A stretch of DNA of 9,004 nt from Proteobacteria bacterium UBA7420 (lineage in GTDB: Bacteria > Pseudomonadota > Gammaproteobacteria > Magnimaribacterales > D2472), in contig DKMG01000110.1 in assembly GCA_002469975.1 (NCBI GenBank), positions 844 through 9,847 of the forward strand, given 5' to 3'. Below, one piece after another: positions 7,107 to 9,004 of the stretch (the stretch's first letter is position 1; the number at the start of each line of letters is the position of its first letter). The position numbers and the translations under genes were made by a program. The notes beneath the pieces are model-generated. The model searched no databases and had not been told where the DNA came from. It saw nothing but the letters and a program-made list of their open reading frames with translations.

Positions 7107-8204
7107 TTAGCCCTTTGCAATAATGTTATCTGATGATTTCTGCTCAAGCTTTTCTCGCACTTGAGATTCTATTGTATCAACTAGTTTCTCGTTAGAGACT
7201 TTTTTTAAAGGTACCCCATCAACGTACAATAGATTGCTAGGACCGCCGGTCAAACCAACGTCAGCAGCTTTAGACTCTCCTGGACCATTGACATAGCAGC
7301 CGATAATAGCAACTTCAAGGTCGTCAGAAATATCCTCAAATCTACTCTCTAATTCATTGACAACTTCAATCACATTAAAATTCTGCCTGGAGCAACTTGG
7401 GCATGCAATAATTCTAATGCCTCTGCTTCGCAAGTTTAAGCTTTTTAAAATGTCCCAGCCTATTTTAATTTCATCCACAGGATCTGAAGCCAAAGAGACC
7501 CTGATAGTATCGCCAATGCCTTCTGCAAGAAGCAATCCCAACCCAATCGAAGATTTAACTGAGCCTGCTCTATAGCTTCCAGCTTCAGTAATACCTAAAT
7601 GGAGTGGTTGATCTAAGAGCTTTGAAAATTTTCTATAACTCTCAACTGTCATTTTAATATTTGAGGCTTTCAAACTTAATTTAAAATTTTTAAAGTCATA
7701 TCTATCAAGAATTTCTACATGCCTTAAAGCAGATTCCACTAAAGCATCTGAGTTAGGTTCGCCATATTTTTTTTGCAAGTCCTTTTCTAGAGATCCAGCG
7801 TTCACGCCAATCCGAATAGGCACGTTGTTATCTTTTGCAGCTTGTATGATTTGCTCTACCTTGCTCGCCTTGCCAATATTTCCAGGGTTAATGCGAAGAC
7901 AATCCGCGCTATCTGCAACCAAGAGAGCAATTTTATAGTCAAAGTGAATGTCTGCTACGAGGGGAATGCTGACAGCAGTTTTAATGTTACGAAAAGCTTC
8001 TGCACACTCAGCGTCAGGTACAGATACCCGCACAATGTCTGCACCGGCAGCCTGCAATGCTTCTATTTGAGCGATTGTGGCCTTAACATCTGCAGTATTG
8101 GTGTTGGTCATAGACTGAATAGAGATTGGATGGCTCCCTCCCACGCCCACATCTCCAACAAAAATTGGCTTAGTTTTTTTTCTAACTATCCAGGAATCAT
8201 TCAT
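7107..8204 (-). CDS. ispG: 4-hydroxy-3-methylbut-2-enyl diphosphate synthase (IspG/GcpE)
   Basis: 365 residues from the ATG chosen here. IspG is a 4Fe-4S enzyme that converts methylerythritol cyclodiphosphate to HMBPP, the penultimate step of the MEP isoprenoid pathway, with electrons from flavodoxin or ferredoxin. The TIM-barrel part shows QSMTNT at 30-35, VADIHFDY at 83-90, LRINPGNIG at 103-111 and [10 protein letters not shown] at 133-142. The cluster ligands are Cys268 and Cys271 in ACPSCSRQ, Cys303 in GCYVNGPGE and Glu310. An in-frame GTG 18 bases upstream would add six residues. It has no ribosome site and would deepen the overlap with rodZ, whereas the ATG has GAGA six bases ahead. The ATG overlaps the rodZ stop by eight bases (ATGAATGA), pointing to coupling. 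Both IspG and hisS downstream are expected to be essential. Confidence 0.97.
   Translation of the reverse strand: MNDSWIVRKKTKPIFVGDVGVGGSHPISIQSMTNTNTADVKATIAQIEALQAAGADIVRVSVPDAECAEAFRNIKTAVSIPLVADIHFDYKIALLVADSADCLRINPGNIGKASKVEQIIQAAKDNNVPIRIGVNAGSLEKDLQKKYGEPNSDALVESALRHVEILDRYDFKNFKLSLKASNIKMTVESYRKFSKLLDQPLHLGITEAGSYRAGSVKSSIGLGLLLAEGIGDTIRVSLASDPVDEIKIGWDILKSLNLRSRGIRIIACPSCSRQNFNVIEVVNELESRFEDISDDLEVAIIGCYVNGPGESKAADVGLTGGPSNLLYVDGVPLKKVSNEKLVDTIESQVREKLEQKSSDNIIAKG
7111..7116 (-). promoter_or_regulatory. Ribosome binding site of hisS inside the end of ispG
   Basis: AAAGGG at the end of the ispG coding sequence lies seven bases before the hisS GTG. It supports GTG initiation directly after the ispG stop rather than at the downstream ATG of codon 9. 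Confidence 0.65.
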
Positions 8205-9004
8205 TTTCAATCTCAATAACACTTACATTAAGTTCATTCGCAACTTGAGTAAAGTTAATTTCACTCTCTCCATAAAACCCAGTTACGCCTCGAGCATTGC
8301 CTGCGATTATTTGAAATGGGGGCTTGATAGATATATCTAAATTTTCACCTCGCTTGAATAGCCTATATATCAGCTGATTAAGTCCCTGGTAAACTTCTAA
8401 CCAACTATCCTCGGTAAAGCTAAGAGATAATTCAGCAATCTCTCCAGATATTACCTGAAACTCACTGAGAGCATCTTTCAATGGCTCCTTTCCTGATGGC
8501 ATAAGCAATGGAGTAATTGCTTGAACAGCATCATCAATTAATTGCCGGTCTTCGACTAGGGTTTTCAAGGGTTGATTACTATCAAGCCTCAGGGATAACT
8601 GAGTGAAGTCCTGTGGTGAGACTGCTTCAGATAAGGAGCCTTGACTATATATCCAATTGAAAACTATCCCAATAATAACTAATCCAGAAATTACACTAAA
8701 GACAAATTTACCTTTACCCGCCTTTAAATCATCTAACAATGTATCTGATGGTCTCTTATTTTCTAATGTTGGTATAGTATTTACTTTGTAGAGATCAAAA
8801 AATTCCTGTTGGATTTCTAAAAAATCTGCATACTTTTCAAAATATCTCAATGCAAACATTCTAGCGGGAAAAATTGAATAATCACCCGACTCAATTCCCA
8901 GAATAAAATCAGTGTTAATAAGTGTTTTAGATGAGACATCCACCACTGATAAACCCAATACCTCTCTTGCATCTTGAAATTTTTTTCCAATTTTAGATGT
9001 TTGT
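8197..9004 (-). CDS. rodZ: RodZ cytoskeleton protein, 5' end cut by the window edge
   Basis: 268 residues are visible; the frame is open to the right edge, so the true start is outside. A TTG at 8958 is not the start, because the 15 codons before it read [15 protein letters not shown] and complete the helix-turn-helix domain. That domain covers about visible residues 5-66 and contains ARE..GLS and the [20 protein letters not shown] segment typical of RodZ. Tyr54 and Tyr58 of the visible chain occupy the aromatic positions thought to contact MreB. A membrane helix lies at about 99-118. A periplasmic region then ends in a DUF4115-like beta domain from about 185 ([16 protein letters not shown] and later [14 protein letters not shown]). 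RodZ links MreB to the envelope for cell shape. The whole protein would be shorter than E. coli RodZ (337), through a short linker. It precedes ispG as in other Gammaproteobacteria. Confidence 0.93.
   Translation of the reverse strand, partial: QTSKIGKKFQDAREVLGLSVVDVSSKTLINTDFILGIESGDYSIFPARMFALRYFEKYADFLEIQQEFFDLYKVNTIPTLENKRPSDTLLDDLKAGKGKFVFSVISGLVIIGIVFNWIYSQGSLSEAVSPQDFTQLSLRLDSNQPLKTLVEDRQLIDDAVQAITPLLMPSGKEPLKDALSEFQVISGEIAELSLSFTEDSWLEVYQGLNQLIYRLFKRGENLDISIKPPFQIIAGNARGVTGFYGESEINFTQVANELNVSVIEIENE

Noticed and set aside
7842..8219. 125-codon open frame on the plus strand
   Set aside because: It lies entirely antisense to ispG (and the rodZ end), resembles no family I know, and ispG has full catalytic motifs in the opposite strand.
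8956..8958. TTG as the start of rodZ
   Set aside because: The frame continues upstream to the edge and the preceding 15 codons complete the helix-turn-helix domain, so this is an internal Leu codon.

Overview
This is an AT-rich, very compact bacterial stretch with every supported gene on the minus strand. Reading leftwards from the right edge, the order is rodZ (cut by the edge), ispG, hisS, yfgM, bamB, der, sdhC, sdhD, sdhA and the first 20 codons of sdhB. Only about 110 of 9004 bases lie between genes. The run rodZ-ispG-hisS-yfgM-bamB-der is the order known from Gammaproteobacteria such as E. coli. SdhA, SdhC, SdhD and BamB also resemble the E. coli types in motif and length. The window therefore looks like a gammaproteobacterial chromosome. 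The tight packing and A+T bias suggest a streamlined, possibly marine, lineage, but that placement is inference.

The right two thirds (2655-9004) form one probable operon of housekeeping and envelope genes. RodZ is the MreB-linked cell-shape protein, IspG an Fe-S enzyme of isoprenoid synthesis, HisS histidyl-tRNA synthetase, and YfgM a membrane-anchored periplasmic TPR protein. BamB is the lipoprotein of the outer-membrane beta-barrel assembly machine and Der a double GTPase for 50S ribosome assembly. Genes overlap or sit 3-14 bases apart, so co-transcription and translational coupling are likely.

The left third (1-2597) is the succinate dehydrogenase operon sdhCDAB, complex II. Two membrane anchors are followed by the flavoprotein and then the iron-sulfur subunit, which leaves the window. 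It is separated from der by the largest gap in the window, 57 bases. That gap holds a perfect TATAAT -10 box and a 14-base perfect palindrome at the expected transcription start, so sdh probably has its own, possibly regulated, promoter.

I see no mobile element, CRISPR array, tRNA, rRNA, phage gene or defence system, and no previously undescribed system. The observations most worth a second look are the der/sdhC junction with its palindrome, the ispG/hisS in-frame juxtaposition, and a few substitutions at conserved positions in Der and HisS. No gene-free stretch exceeds 60 bases.
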